Assembly: GCF_014201875.1 (NCBI RefSeq)
Contig: NZ_JACHFL010000015.1
Coordinates: 1-64,000 of the forward strand
Direction of reading: 5' to 3'
Length of the DNA: 64,000 nucleotides
Origin: Deinococcus humi
Lineage (GTDB): Bacteria > Deinococcota > Deinococci > Deinococcales > Deinococcaceae
The position numbers and the translations under genes are program-made. Below, piece by piece: positions 1 through 6,952 of the stretch. Below the pieces are notes generated by a model, which had not been told where the DNA came from, searched no databases, and saw only the letters and a program-made list of their open reading frames with translations. Position 1 is the stretch's first letter; each line of letters begins with the position of its first letter.

Positions 1-95
<95 letters not shown>

Positions 96-110
96 GTTCC
101 AAGACGATAA

Positions 111-141
111 AAAAGGGAAGGCCTTCAGGCCTTCCCTTTTT
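111..141 (+). terminator. Intrinsic terminator after tuf
   Basis: An 11-bp stem (aagggaaggcc at 113-123 with ggccttccctt) closes a TTCA loop and is followed by a T-rich tract to about 141. It lies 15 bases after the tuf stop codon. An A-tract on the 5' side means it could also work on the minus strand. Confidence 0.9.
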
Positions 142-161
142 CGTTCGGTTAGCCTGACGGT

Positions 162-737
162 ATGGCAAAACAGTTTGCAGCCATTGACCCGGACCACCAG
201 GCGTTTATAGAGAAGCAGCCAGTCTTTTTCGTCGGCACAGCGGCGGCGGAAGGGCGGGTGAACGTATCGCCCAAGGGGATGGACAGCCTGCGGGTGCTGG
301 GGCCTAACCGGGTGATGTGGCTTAATGTGACGGGCAGCGGCAACGAGACCGCCGTGCATCTACTGCAGTTGCCACGCATGACCCTGATGTTCTGCGCTTT
401 TGAGGGTGCGCCGCTGATCCTGCGGCTGTACGGCACAGCCCGCATGGTTCAGCCGGACCAGACCGAGTGGCCTGACCTCTACGCCCAGTTCCTCCCGCTG
501 CCGGCCGCGCGTCAGATCTACCTGATGGACGTCGATCTGGTACAGACCTCCTGCGGGATGGCTGTGCCGCTGATGGGCTTTCAGGCCGGGCGAGAAACCC
601 TGAATGACGTTCACCGCACACTGGGCGAAGAACAATTGAGCGATTATCAGCAGAGCAAGAATACCCGCAGCATCGACGGCTTTCCGACAGGGCTGCTCAT
701 CGGCAAAATGCCCATCGCCGAAACTCGGCCTTCCTGA
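162..737 (+). CDS. Pyridoxamine 5'-phosphate oxidase (PNPOx)-fold family protein
   Basis: This 191-aa protein has the N-terminal pattern of small FMN-binding split-barrel proteins: [18 protein letters not shown] at about residues 22-39, where the sheet meets flavin phosphate, then a [16 protein letters not shown] stretch at about 53-68. The family includes flavin-dependent reductases and oxidoreductases of unknown substrate, so no reaction can be assigned. The ATG at 162 has no Shine-Dalgarno sequence, but TAGCCT lies six bases before it, which suggests a leaderless mRNA. The gene is alone between the tuf terminator and the rpmG promoter. A second, unrelated-looking PNPOx-fold protein is at 56211. 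Confidence 0.75.
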   Translation: MAKQFAAIDPDHQAFIEKQPVFFVGTAAAEGRVNVSPKGMDSLRVLGPNRVMWLNVTGSGNETAVHLLQLPRMTLMFCAFEGAPLILRLYGTARMVQPDQTEWPDLYAQFLPLPAARQIYLMDVDLVQTSCGMAVPLMGFQAGRETLNDVHRTLGEEQLSDYQQSKNTRSIDGFPTGLLIGKMPIAETRPS

Positions 738-746
738 AACCGGCGG

Positions 747-775
747 TGGACACCTTGACCATGACGGTTTATACT
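747..775 (+). promoter_or_regulatory. Promoter of the rpmG-secE-nusG operon
   Basis: TGGACA (747-752) is separated by 17 bases from TATACT (770-775). It starts ten bases after the stop of the PNPOx-fold gene and leaves a leader of about 110 bases before rpmG. It is close to the sigma-70 consensus, and its placement fits the start of the operon. Confidence 0.65.
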
Positions 776-891
776 CGTGGGTGTTGCCCGCCACCCCGGC
801 GGGCTTTTACCAGCGAATCATCCCGCCACGAGCGGGCGCTGGGAGCAGCGTTTCCTCTGGATTAGAGGAGCTGCGAAAGGAGCAGATCACC

Positions 892-1059
892 ATGGCGAAA
901 GACGGACCCCGCATTATCGTGAAAATGGAAAGCACTGCTGGCACAGGCTTCTACTACACCACCACCAAGAACCGCCGCAACACGCAGGCCAAGCTGGAAC
1001 TGCGCAAGTATGACCCCATGGCCAAAAAGCATGTGGTCTTCAAGGAGAAGAAGGTCTGA
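892..1059 (+). CDS. rpmG: 50S ribosomal protein L33 (cysteine-free type)
   Basis: The 55-aa product has the L33 signature [14 protein letters not shown] and a basic C-terminus ending FKEKKV. The ATG at 892 follows an AAAGGAG-type ribosome binding site, and the length equals the family norm. An upstream in-frame ATG would add 37 residues that do not resemble L33. There is no cysteine at all, so this is the C-minus form that does not bind zinc; zinc-binding L33 has two CxxC pairs. It is the first gene of the rpmG-secE-nusG unit. Confidence 0.95.
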   Translation: MAKDGPRIIVKMESTAGTGFYYTTTKNRRNTQAKLELRKYDPMAKKHVVFKEKKV

Positions 1060-1068
1060 TTTCGGTTC

Positions 1069-1097
1069 TCTCTGGGCCAGCGTCTGCAGCCCAGAGA
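1069..1097 (+). other. Intercistronic hairpin between rpmG and secE
   Basis: TCTCTGGGC (1069-1077) and GCCCAGAGA (1089-1097) form a perfect 9-bp stem with an 11-base loop. There is no T-tract after it, so it is more likely an mRNA processing or stability element, or a partial attenuator, than a terminator. Any function is inferred. Confidence 0.5.
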
Positions 1098-1134
1098 TGC
1101 CGTTTCAGTTCCTTCCTCTCCCGCAGGTGAATGC

Positions 1135-1314
1135 ATGAACTTGACTCAGTACTTCCGTGATTCGCGCGCTGAACTGGCCCGCGTGTCGTGGCCGACGCGC
1201 CAGCAGGTGTTCGAAGGCACGCAGGCCGTGCTGATCTTCGTCGTGGCCCTGTCCTTCATCGTGTATGTGCTGGACCTGCTATTCAGCAACCTGATCCGAC
1301 TGGTGTTGCCATGA
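1135..1314 (+). CDS. secE: Preprotein translocase subunit SecE
   Basis: This short gene encodes 59 residues beginning [20 protein letters not shown]. The amphipathic ELxRVxWP segment is the SecE signature and is followed by [11 protein letters not shown] and one membrane helix at about residues 28-50 ([19 protein letters not shown]). SecE clamps SecY in the translocon. The ATG at 1135 was chosen because it gives the family length; another ATG at 1131 is in a different frame. The stop overlaps the nusG start as ATGA, indicating translational coupling, and rpmG-secE-nusG is the standard order. Confidence 0.95.
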   Translation: MNLTQYFRDSRAELARVSWPTRQQVFEGTQAVLIFVVALSFIVYVLDLLFSNLIRLVLP

Positions 1315-1883
1315 GCATCGAATGGTACGCCGTCCACACTTACGTGGGTCAGGAAGACCGTGTCGAACAGCACCTGATGGACCGCGCAGGGAAGCTGGGC
1401 ATGCGCGGCACCAAGATCTTTCAGGTGCTGCAGCCCAGCGAGAAGGCTGTGGAACTGCGCGAGGGTGGCAAAAAGGAAACGGTGGAGCGCAAGCTGTTCC
1501 CCGGCTACGTTTTCGTGCAGATGGACGTGGAAGACGACGATTCACCCGGCGAACTGGGCGAGTCGTGGGAAGTGGTGCGCGGCACCAGTGGCGTGACCGG
1601 CTTCGTGGGCACGGCCACCCGTCCCGTTCCGCTGTCGTACGAGGAGGTCCAGCGTCTGCTGTCCTCGGTGGGCGTGGGCGTGCAGCCCAAGGCCGCGGAA
1701 GCGCCGCGCGTCAAGGCCGACTTCAAGGCGGGCGATATGGTGCGCGTCACCGGTGGTCCTTTCGCGGACTTCAGCGGTGTGATCAGCGAGATCAACGTGC
1801 CGCAGGCCAAGGTCAAGGTGCTGGTCAGCATCTTCGGCCGCGAAACGCCCGTGGAACTGGATTTCAGCCAGGTCGCCAAGTAG
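1311..1883 (+). CDS. nusG: Transcription termination/antitermination protein NusG
   Basis: The 190-aa protein opens with [16 protein letters not shown], the start of the NGN domain, and contains [12 protein letters not shown]-terminal KOW domain includes [19 protein letters not shown] and the end VELDFSQV. NusG binds the RNA polymerase clamp through NGN and contacts Rho or ribosomal S10 through KOW. Its ATG overlaps the secE stop by four bases. An insertion of acidic residues ([14 protein letters not shown], about 77-90) is longer than in E. coli; insertions here are common in this family. Confidence 0.97.
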   Translation: MSIEWYAVHTYVGQEDRVEQHLMDRAGKLGMRGTKIFQVLQPSEKAVELREGGKKETVERKLFPGYVFVQMDVEDDDSPGELGESWEVVRGTSGVTGFVGTATRPVPLSYEEVQRLLSSVGVGVQPKAAEAPRVKADFKAGDMVRVTGGPFADFSGVISEINVPQAKVKVLVSIFGRETPVELDFSQVAK

Positions 1884-1906
1884 GCCCGGTCCCCCAGCTG
1901 CCGCAC

Positions 1907-1936
1907 TTGGCAGAGAGGGGGCTGAGCGAGTAAAAT
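1907..1936 (+). promoter_or_regulatory. Candidate promoter of the L11-L1 operon
   Basis: TTGGCA (1907-1912), an 18-base spacer, then TAAAAT (1931-1936). It lies in the 146-base gap between nusG and rplK and leaves a leader of about 90 bases. Such a leader could carry an L1 control site, but I could not identify the L1-binding stem with confidence. Confidence 0.5.
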
Positions 1937-2029
1937 GGAAAAGTTGCTGTCGAACTGCCCGACATGGGCAGCACAGGCGGAACTTAGCGCCAGCACCCCG
2001 GACACCTCAGGGGGAGCTAAGGAGTCGAA

Positions 2030-2456
<427 letters not shown>

Positions 2457-2464
<8 letters not shown>

Positions 2465-3152
2465 GCACGGCAAGCGCTACCGCGCACTGGAAGGCAAGGT
2501 CGACCACGCCCGCCAGTACACCATCGACGAGGCAGCTGCCCTGGTCAAGGACATCGCCACGGCGAAATTCGACGAGACGGTCGAGATTCACTTCCGTCTC
2601 GGCATCGATCCCCGCAAGAGTGACCAGAACGTGCGTGGCACGGTTTCCCTGCCGCACGGCACGGGCCGTAGCGTGCGCGTGGCCGTGATCACCAAGGGCG
2701 ACAACATTGCGGCGGCCGAAGCGGCTGGCGCAGACGTGGCAGGCGGCGACGAGCTGATCGAGCGCATCGCCGGCGGCTTCATGGAGTTCGATGCCGTGGT
2801 GGCGACACCCGACATGATGGCCTCTGTGGGTCAGAAACTGGCCCGCCTGCTGGGGCCGCGCGGTCTGCTGCCCAACCCCAAGAGCGGCACGGTGGGGCCC
2901 GACGTGACCGGCATGGTCTCCAGCCTCAAGGCCGGACGCATCGAATTCCGCAACGACAAGACCGGCGTGATCCACGCACCTATCGGTAAGGCCAGCTTCG
3001 ATCCGGCCAACCTGAGTGCCAACTACGCCGCGCTGGTCTCCGCGCTGGAAGGGGCCAAGCCCAGCAGCGCCAAGGGCGTGTTCCTGCGGACCGCTTTCCT
3101 GACCACCACGATGGGGCCGAGCATTCCGTTGAGCCTCAGCGCCCAGTCCTGA
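2457..3152 (+). CDS. rplA: 50S ribosomal protein L1
   Basis: The 231-aa protein begins [17 protein letters not shown] and has the L1 core [18 protein letters not shown] plus the closing motif [12 protein letters not shown]1 forms the mobile stalk that handles tRNA leaving the E site and often represses its own operon. The ATG at 2457 lies inside the end of rplK, after GAGGGAGG. An upstream ATG at 2442 would add five residues without support. Length is normal. Confidence 0.96.
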
Positions 3153-3368
3153 CCATCCTCCTGAGGGAGCGGTCAGTCCTCTCCCTCATTCCTAACTTCC
3201 GGCACCCCGGTGCAACTTCGCACCTCTTCCCAATTCGTTTCTAGTGCGGCACCCAAGACAGCGGGGACCCTTGCCCGGTTTAAACATCCCGCCGAGTTGC
3301 CAGGCTGCGAAGTGCCAGAAGGCGAACTTGCACCTGCAGACTTGTTCAACCACGAGGAGGTTCACTGC
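3153..3368 (+). promoter_or_regulatory. Probable L10 leader upstream of rplJ-rplL
   Basis: The 216 bases between rplA and rplJ hold no convincing gene, although the reading frame of rplJ happens to be open back to 3210. Several short complementary segments are visible, for example gcgggg near 3258 with cccgcc near 3289. In many bacteria this position carries an RNA leader bound by the L10-L7/L12 complex to repress synthesis. The assignment here rests on position and base-pairing potential only. A covariance-model match to the L10 leader family would confirm it. Confidence 0.5.
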
Positions 3369-3872
3369 GTGGCAAATCCCAAGAACGTGCAGACCCTCAG
3401 CACCCTCAAGCAGAGCCTGAATGAGATCGAGACGTTTTACGTCGTCGACTACCAGGGCCTGAGTGCCGGACAGCTGAGCAAACTGCGCCAAGACATCCGC
3501 GAGAAGGGCGGGCAGCTGATCGTTGCCAAGAACACCCTGATCGACCGTGCCCTTCAGGAGGGCGGCCGTGACTTCGCCGACACCCTGAAAGGTCCCAGCG
3601 CCTTGGTGCTGGCCCAGTCCGACCCCGCCGGTGTGGCGAAGGCCCTGGCTGACGCGGCCAAGGGCAACGACAGGGGCATCCCATCCGTCAAGGGCGGCTT
3701 CCTGGAAGGCAACAAGGTTGACGTGAGCGTCGTCAACCGCTTGGCCAGCCTGGGCAGCAAGGAAACCCTGCAGGCCGAGCTGGTCGGCGTCCTCAGCGCG
3801 CATCTCAGCAACTTCGTGGGGATCCTCGAAGCCTACAGAACCAAACTCGAAGAAGACGGCGCGGGCGCTTAA
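3369..3872 (+). CDS. rplJ: 50S ribosomal protein L10
   Basis: I place the start at GTG 3369, just after GAGGAGG, which gives 167 residues beginning [18 protein letters not shown] longer in-frame ORF begins at 3210, but its first 53 codons resemble no L10. The domain that binds 23S rRNA includes [17 protein letters not shown] and [12 protein letters not shown], and the C-terminal helix, which recruits L7/L12 dimers, includes [14 protein letters not shown]. The gene is followed by rplL after 76 bases. Confidence 0.95.
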   Translation: MANPKNVQTLSTLKQSLNEIETFYVVDYQGLSAGQLSKLRQDIREKGGQLIVAKNTLIDRALQEGGRDFADTLKGPSALVLAQSDPAGVAKALADAAKGNDRGIPSVKGGFLEGNKVDVSVVNRLASLGSKETLQAELVGVLSAHLSNFVGILEAYRTKLEEDGAGA

Positions 3873-3948
3873 GCGTCTCCACCATTTTCCACCGAAATCT
3901 CTACAGCTCCATTCCCAGCATTAAATCCACTTCTGGAGGAACACCAAC

Positions 3949-4314
3949 ATGGCATACGACAAACAGGCAATGATCGACCAACTCGGCACTCTGACCATCA
4001 TGGAACTCGCGGACCTGATCGACGGCCTCAAAGAGCAGTGGGGCGTTACCGCTGCTGTCTCGATGGGCGGTGGCGGCGCTGCGGCGGCTCCTGTGGCCGA
4101 AGAGAAGACCGAATTTGACGTGGTTCTGGTGAGCGCCGGGGCCAGCAAGATCAACGTCATTAAGGAAATCCGCGCCATCACCGGCCTGGGTCTGAAGGAA
4201 GCTAAGGACATGAGCGAGAAGGGCGGCGCGCTGAAGGAAGGCGTGGCGAAGGACGAGGCCGAGAAGATGAAGGCCCAGCTGGAAGCCGCCGGCGCCACCG
4301 TCGAGCTGAAGTAA
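3949..4314 (+). CDS. rplL: 50S ribosomal protein L7/L12
   Basis: The 121-aa acidic protein has the N-terminal dimerisation region ([18 protein letters not shown]), an Ala/Gly hinge ([13 protein letters not shown], about residues 41-53) and the C-terminal factor-binding domain with KTEFDVVLV and [15 protein letters not shown]. It is the stalk protein that recruits and activates translational GTPases. GGAGGAA precedes the ATG at good spacing. A terminator follows, closing the ribosomal cluster. Confidence 0.97.
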   Translation: MAYDKQAMIDQLGTLTIMELADLIDGLKEQWGVTAAVSMGGGGAAAAPVAEEKTEFDVVLVSAGASKINVIKEIRAITGLGLKEAKDMSEKGGALKEGVAKDEAEKMKAQLEAAGATVELK

Positions 4315-4351
4315 GGCGTTCTAGATCCAAACCCCGTAACCGGGAGTGCAG

Positions 4352-4383
4352 CCCTCTGGTCCTCTATGGCCAGAGGGTTTTTT
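4352..4383 (+). terminator. Intrinsic terminator after rplL
   Basis: CCCTCTGG (4352-4359) pairs with CCAGAGGG (4370-4377) and is followed by six T residues. It sits between the convergent rplL and LRV genes. Confidence 0.9.
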
Positions 4384-4403
4384 GTGGTCGAGTGGCTGAC
4401 CGC

Positions 4404-4997
4404 TCAGGTTGTTCGCTGCGCCACAGCCTGCCGCACCAGCAGCGAGGCGTCCCGCCGCAGCAGTTCCACAGCCTCCGGGGGGAGATCGGCGCGGGCGGCC
4501 AGCACGAGCCGCACACCGTAATCGCCGTCCTGAAGCAACGTGCCCAGCACTTCCGGCAAGAGCTCAGGCCGGGCGGCCACCCGCGCCCGCACTTTCCAGA
4601 TCGGGTGCAGGACGAGTTGTTGGAGGGTGCGTGTGTCCAGCGCAGGATGCGCGGCCACAGCCACCTGAAAGCGGGCGTCGGCATGCGCCAGCGCGTAACG
4701 CCTCAACCAGTCGGGGGCTTGAGACTGAGCCACTAGCGTCAACACGGCGTCAGACGGCCAGCGCTCCAGCAGATCAGGCTGGGCCAGCCGCAGCAGCTGC
4801 AGGGCCGGGTTGCCCAGCACCTCGGCAGGGTGGTCGGCAGCCAGATGCCCCAGCACAGCGGCAGGCGTGTTGGGATGGCCCGCCACTGCCGCGCGGGTGT
4901 TGGACGAGGGGTGTGCGGCCAGGAGCGTCAACTGCGCCGCGGTCAGCCCTGGCGCTAGTAGCGCTGTGCTGGGAGAAGATTCAGTTTCTCCTGCCAT
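4404..4997 (-). CDS. LRV (leucine-rich repeat variant)-like helical repeat protein
   Basis: The 197 residues are a run of degenerate alpha-helical repeats of about 23-25 residues: LTLLAAHPSSNTRAAVAGHP, ALQLLRLAQPDLLERWP, LAHADARFQVAVAAHPAL, LHPIWKVRARVAARPEL, DYGVRLVLAARADLP. The R-x-AVA-x-HP pattern is that of LRV/HEAT-like solenoids, which usually mediate protein contacts. No catalytic residues are visible. The start at 4997 overlaps the end of the GIY-YIG gene by 43 bases, so a later start is possible. It is the last gene of the DUF2239 unit. The partner is unknown. Confidence 0.7.
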   Translation of the reverse strand: MAGETESSPSTALLAPGLTAAQLTLLAAHPSSNTRAAVAGHPNTPAAVLGHLAADHPAEVLGNPALQLLRLAQPDLLERWPSDAVLTLVAQSQAPDWLRRYALAHADARFQVAVAAHPALDTRTLQQLVLHPIWKVRARVAARPELLPEVLGTLLQDGDYGVRLVLAARADLPPEAVELLRRDASLLVRQAVAQRTT

Positions 4998-5281
4998 AAC
5001 GCCAGCAACTCCTTGAGATCGTCCACGGGTTCATCGCCAGGATTCTTCGGGGTAATCTCGTCCAGCACCTCGAAGGTAAATGCGTCGGCACCATCGGCCC
5101 GCCAGTCGGCCTGCATGCTTTTCTGCGGATGCAGACCGTTCTGAAGCTGAAAGCGGATGCGGTTCAGCATGCCCTCCAGATGCAGACTGTGGCCCAGCAG
5201 GGTGCATCCGCTGGGCGTATGGGTCACGCGGTAGACCCCCATGCGCGGCGTGAAATCCTTGTACTGGCGCGGCGCAGTCAT
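4955..5281 (-). CDS. GIY-YIG nuclease family protein
   Basis: This 108-aa protein carries the shape of a GIY-YIG fold near its N-terminus: GVYRVTHTPSGCTLLGHS (about residues 15-32) in place of the GIY...YIG strands, then LNRIRFQLQNGLHPQKSMQADW. The first tyrosine is kept, but the second motif is LLG rather than YIG, so nuclease activity is uncertain. The ATG overlaps the DUF2239 stop by four bases and the gene runs into the LRV gene, which points to one operon. Related small proteins are found in Deinococcus; their targets are unknown to me. Confidence 0.7.
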   Translation of the reverse strand: MTAPRQYKDFTPRMGVYRVTHTPSGCTLLGHSLHLEGMLNRIRFQLQNGLHPQKSMQADWRADGADAFTFEVLDEITPKNPGDEPVDDLKELLALWQEKLNLLPAQRY

Positions 5282-5841
5282 GCCTGTCCCACGAAGGCGG
5301 GGGCGGCCAGGTACAGGGTGTGTGTGCGGATGTCTTCAGGCCAGTCTCGCACCTGAGCTTCAAAGGCCGGGCCGTCGCCTGCGTACAGGGCTCGGGTGAC
5401 GTCCTCGTAACCGGGCAGGTCACCCGCCATCACGCCCAGAAAACGGTCAGTGGCCGTCTGCGCCTGACGGCGGCGCTCACCGTCCGGATCAGCCTTGCGG
5501 GCCTCGTCGATCAGCCGTCGCAGCGCCGCCGAGGCTCCCCCGCGCTGGGCCTCCAGCCAGTCCCAGTGCCTGGGCAGCAACGTGACCTCACGCGCCACCA
5601 CGCCGAGCCGGGGGCGCCCCGGACCCGTTTTTGCGGGGGCGGGGGTGTGTCGTTCCAGCACCTCCTCCAGGGTGCCCCGCAGATCGAAATCGGTCTGCCG
5701 GCCGGTCTGATCGTCGAAGGTCAGCAGAGGCTGGGAAGCCGCCCTCTCGTGAGTCTTGAGAAGACTCAGCACTTCCTGAAGCGGGGCGGTGAGCAGACGT
5801 TCCTCTCCCTGAAAGACAGTCCATGTCGGCAAGTGATCCAT
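5278..5841 (-). CDS. DUF2239 family protein
   Basis: The 187-aa protein matches the DUF2239 pattern: WTVFQGEERLLTAPLQEV at the N-terminus, FDDQTGRQTDFDLRGT, then GPGRPRLGVVAREVTLLPR followed by HWDWLEAQRGGASAALRRL. The GRPRLG segment is AT-hook-like and the following helices resemble a small DNA-binding module, so a regulatory role, possibly on its own promoter, is plausible but not shown. The mRNA appears leaderless: TAGTAT lies six bases before the ATG. It is first in the unit with the GIY-YIG and LRV genes. Confidence 0.8.
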   Translation of the reverse strand: MDHLPTWTVFQGEERLLTAPLQEVLSLLKTHERAASQPLLTFDDQTGRQTDFDLRGTLEEVLERHTPAPAKTGPGRPRLGVVAREVTLLPRHWDWLEAQRGGASAALRRLIDEARKADPDGERRRQAQTATDRFLGVMAGDLPGYEDVTRALYAGDGPAFEAQVRDWPEDIRTHTLYLAAPAFVGQA

Positions 5842-5847
5842 AGGAAA

Positions 5848-5888
5848 ATACTATCCGGGTAGAATGACCAGAGCAATACCACCCGGGT
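5848..5888 (-). promoter_or_regulatory. DUF2239 promoter with two CCGGGT palindromic boxes
   Basis: On the minus strand the -35 is TTGCTC (5871-5876), the spacer 17 bases and the -10 TAGTAT (5848-5853). Box 1, CTATCCGGGTAG (5851-5862), overlaps the -10 and is palindromic with one mismatched pair. Box 2, centred on ACCCGGGT (5881-5888), lies just upstream of the -35. Box centres are 28 bases apart. This geometry is that of a repressor operator. The regulator is not identified. Confidence 0.6.
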
Positions 5889-5900
5889 AATATAAATGGC

Positions 5901-6692
5901 TTATTTCAGCTCACGCCTCAACCCAGAGGCCAGATCGAACCACTCGCGCTCCTGGCGACGGTAGAGCCCGGTGGCGCGGCTCTCGGTCTTTGCAATGGCC
6001 TCCAGGACCGTCTGCGCTTCGGCCGTGCGGCCCTGCTTGATCAGATAGGCGGCGTAGCGGGCACGCGGCTCCTCGGTGGTGGCGGCGGTCATGGCGTCGC
6101 GGTAGGTGGCGTCGGCCTGCGGGCGACCCTGGGCTTCCTGGGCCTGGGCCAGCAGGGTCAGGGCACGGGTCCGCGTGGCGGCGCTGGTCTTGAGGTCCAC
6201 AGCGTTCAATCGGATCTCGGCCTCAGCGGGGTTGCCACGCGCCAGATCCAGTTCGGCGCTGGTGAGCAGCACCACTGGGTCGTCGGCATAGATGCCGCTC
6301 AAGAGCGGATCGAGCGTGGCCTGCGCCTCGTCGCGGCGTCCGGCGCGGGCCAGCAGGGCGGCCAGACCCGCGCGGTTCTCCAGGGTGTCACTCTCCAGGA
6401 GGCGTTCCTGTGAATCACGGATGCGGGTATCGAGCGGCTTGAGGGCCTCCACGCCACGTGAGACTGCCTGTCCGGCCACCCGTCCGCTGCCGCGCAGCGA
6501 GGGAATCAGTACCAGAAAGGTGTAAGCCAGAGCCCCCAACATGCCAAAAATGCTGCCCAGCAGGGCCCCGAAACCCAGCAGGAACATCCAGAAGATCTGC
6601 TGACGGGTCACGATGGCGTGCACCAGGCCCACTACGGCCAGCCCGCGCAACACGTTAAAAATCAGCGGAAGGTAGGGTTGGATGGCGTCCAT
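5901..6692 (-). CDS. TPR-containing membrane protein
   Basis: From ATG 6692 the product is 263 aa. Two hydrophobic helices come first (about residues 6-24 and 33-60, containing IFWMFLLGFGALLGSIFGML), then TPR-like helical repeats such as NRAGLAALLARAGRRDEAQATL and RARYAAYLIKQGRTAEAQTVL. The TPR part probably faces the cytoplasm and binds partners. I prefer ATG 6692 because TATCAT lies seven bases before it; ATG 6701 and a further start at 6755 are alternatives. It is separated from DUF2239 by the operator region, so probably has its own promoter. Confidence 0.65.
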   Translation of the reverse strand: MDAIQPYLPLIFNVLRGLAVVGLVHAIVTRQQIFWMFLLGFGALLGSIFGMLGALAYTFLVLIPSLRGSGRVAGQAVSRGVEALKPLDTRIRDSQERLLESDTLENRAGLAALLARAGRRDEAQATLDPLLSGIYADDPVVLLTSAELDLARGNPAEAEIRLNAVDLKTSAATRTRALTLLAQAQEAQGRPQADATYRDAMTAATTEEPRARYAAYLIKQGRTAEAQTVLEAIAKTESRATGLYRRQEREWFDLASGLRRELK

Positions 6693-6952
6693 TCGGCCCA
6701 TGATAGACGGCCAGCCGCCCGAAGACAGGGGCCAGGATTGCTCCAGCCAGCACACAACACTCCCGGAGGCCGTTCAATTGACCGGAAGTTCAAAAAGTGA
6801 ATTCACTCTCATCGAGATGCCGCCACACAAGAAAGTGGTGACACGCCACGGCTTAGGATACGGGCCTATGTCCAGCCACCTTTGCCTGCGGGCGCGCCTT
6901 CCTGGATTGCCGGGTGGTGTCTGGACCAGCGCGCTGTGAGGCGGGAGGCGAC

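Noticed and set aside
3210..3368. N-terminal extension of rplJ
   Set aside because: The frame is open, but the peptide does not resemble L10, and GAGGAGG with GTG 3369 gives the normal length.
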